The notes under the pieces were generated by a model. That model was not told where the DNA came from. It worked only from the letters and a program-made list of their open reading frames with translations, and made no database searches. The position numbers were made by a program, and so were the translations under genes. A stretch of DNA of 64,000 bases from JAHEFU01 sp041395205 (GTDB lineage Bacteria > 4484-113 > JAFGCY01): assembly GCA_041395205.1 (NCBI GenBank), contig JAWLAZ010000001.1:1240001-1304000 (forward strand), in the 5' to 3' direction. Below, piece by piece: positions 63,864-64,000 of this stretch. How positions within the stretch are numbered: position 1 is the first letter of the stretch; the number at the start of each line of letters is the position of its first letter.

Positions 63864-64000
63864 ACAGTGGTGAAGAGTCCGGATAGTATGAATGGTTTCA
63901 ATAGTAGGAATAGTGCTAGGACAGGAACAGGAGCCAGGCTGAAGTGAAACCCGTGATGCAATCCTGATGCGCAGGGCAATCACTATGACAACTATTGAGA

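Overview
This 64 kb window is a contiguous piece of a GC-rich bacterial chromosome with dense, housekeeping-style gene content. I see no transposase, integrase or phage structural gene. Several Cys-lipobox proteins and signal peptides point to a diderm-like envelope. The window also has an F-type ATP synthase, DivIVA next to YggT, and a complete lower mevalonate pathway, which is uncommon in bacteria. That mix does not let me name a phylum; an uncultured candidate-phylum bacterium fits. Many start codons lie 5-9 nt after a TANNNT -10 box with no Shine-Dalgarno, so leaderless mRNAs appear frequent. Other genes have a clear GGAGG.

Layout. 1-8.2 kb: a truncated CDS, a BCP-type peroxiredoxin, a class I glutamine amidotransferase, an AT-rich Septu-like (PtuA/PtuB) defence pair, a secreted TPR-peroxiredoxin fusion, its TPR-only paralogue, a PQQ-type sugar dehydrogenase and a nucleotidyltransferase. 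8.3-14.3 kb: superoxide dismutase, a dockerin/beta-propeller lipoprotein, purS-purQ and an ABC-2 permease. 14.3-22.5 kb: a secreted unknown, a four-helix-bundle protein, folE-folP, a subtilase-fold lipoprotein that has lost its catalytic residues, and two unknowns. 22.6-32.2 kb: a two-domain M16 peptidase, a large TIG/PKD lipoprotein, a repeat-rich gap and a 638-residue unknown. 32.2-43.4 kb: yggT, divIVA and the atp operon in the order atpZ-I-B-E-F-H-A-X-G-Y-D-C, where X and Y are genes not normally found there. 44-53 kb: a dicarboxylate/amino-acid symporter, the mevalonate operon (fni, HMG-CoA reductase fused to mevalonate kinase, mevalonate diphosphate decarboxylase, phosphomevalonate kinase-like), a deacetylase-like protein and tRNA-Asp/tRNA-Phe. 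53.5-64 kb: a response regulator, YtxH, rhodanese plus methyltransferase, a DUF4160/DUF2442 pair, a DEAD-box helicase and two prolyl-oligopeptidases.

How the genes work together. The mevalonate genes overlap or abut and would convert HMG-CoA to IPP/DMAPP from one transcript. The ATP synthase is a standard proton-type enzyme by its c subunit, but the alpha subunit carries a two-CxxC insertion and subunit a has His-rich ends. FolE and FolP are translationally coupled for folate synthesis, and PurS-PurQ for purines.

Non-coding structure. Almost every long intergenic gap is filled with degenerate arrays of 7-nt periodicity, in several sequence classes, mixed with REP-like hairpins of variable stem but common flank (GTAGC/GGAG head when read on the minus strand). 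Two near-perfect 147-bp direct repeats, a 78-bp direct repeat, a 22-bp perfect palindrome over a start codon and a nested inverted repeat are also present.
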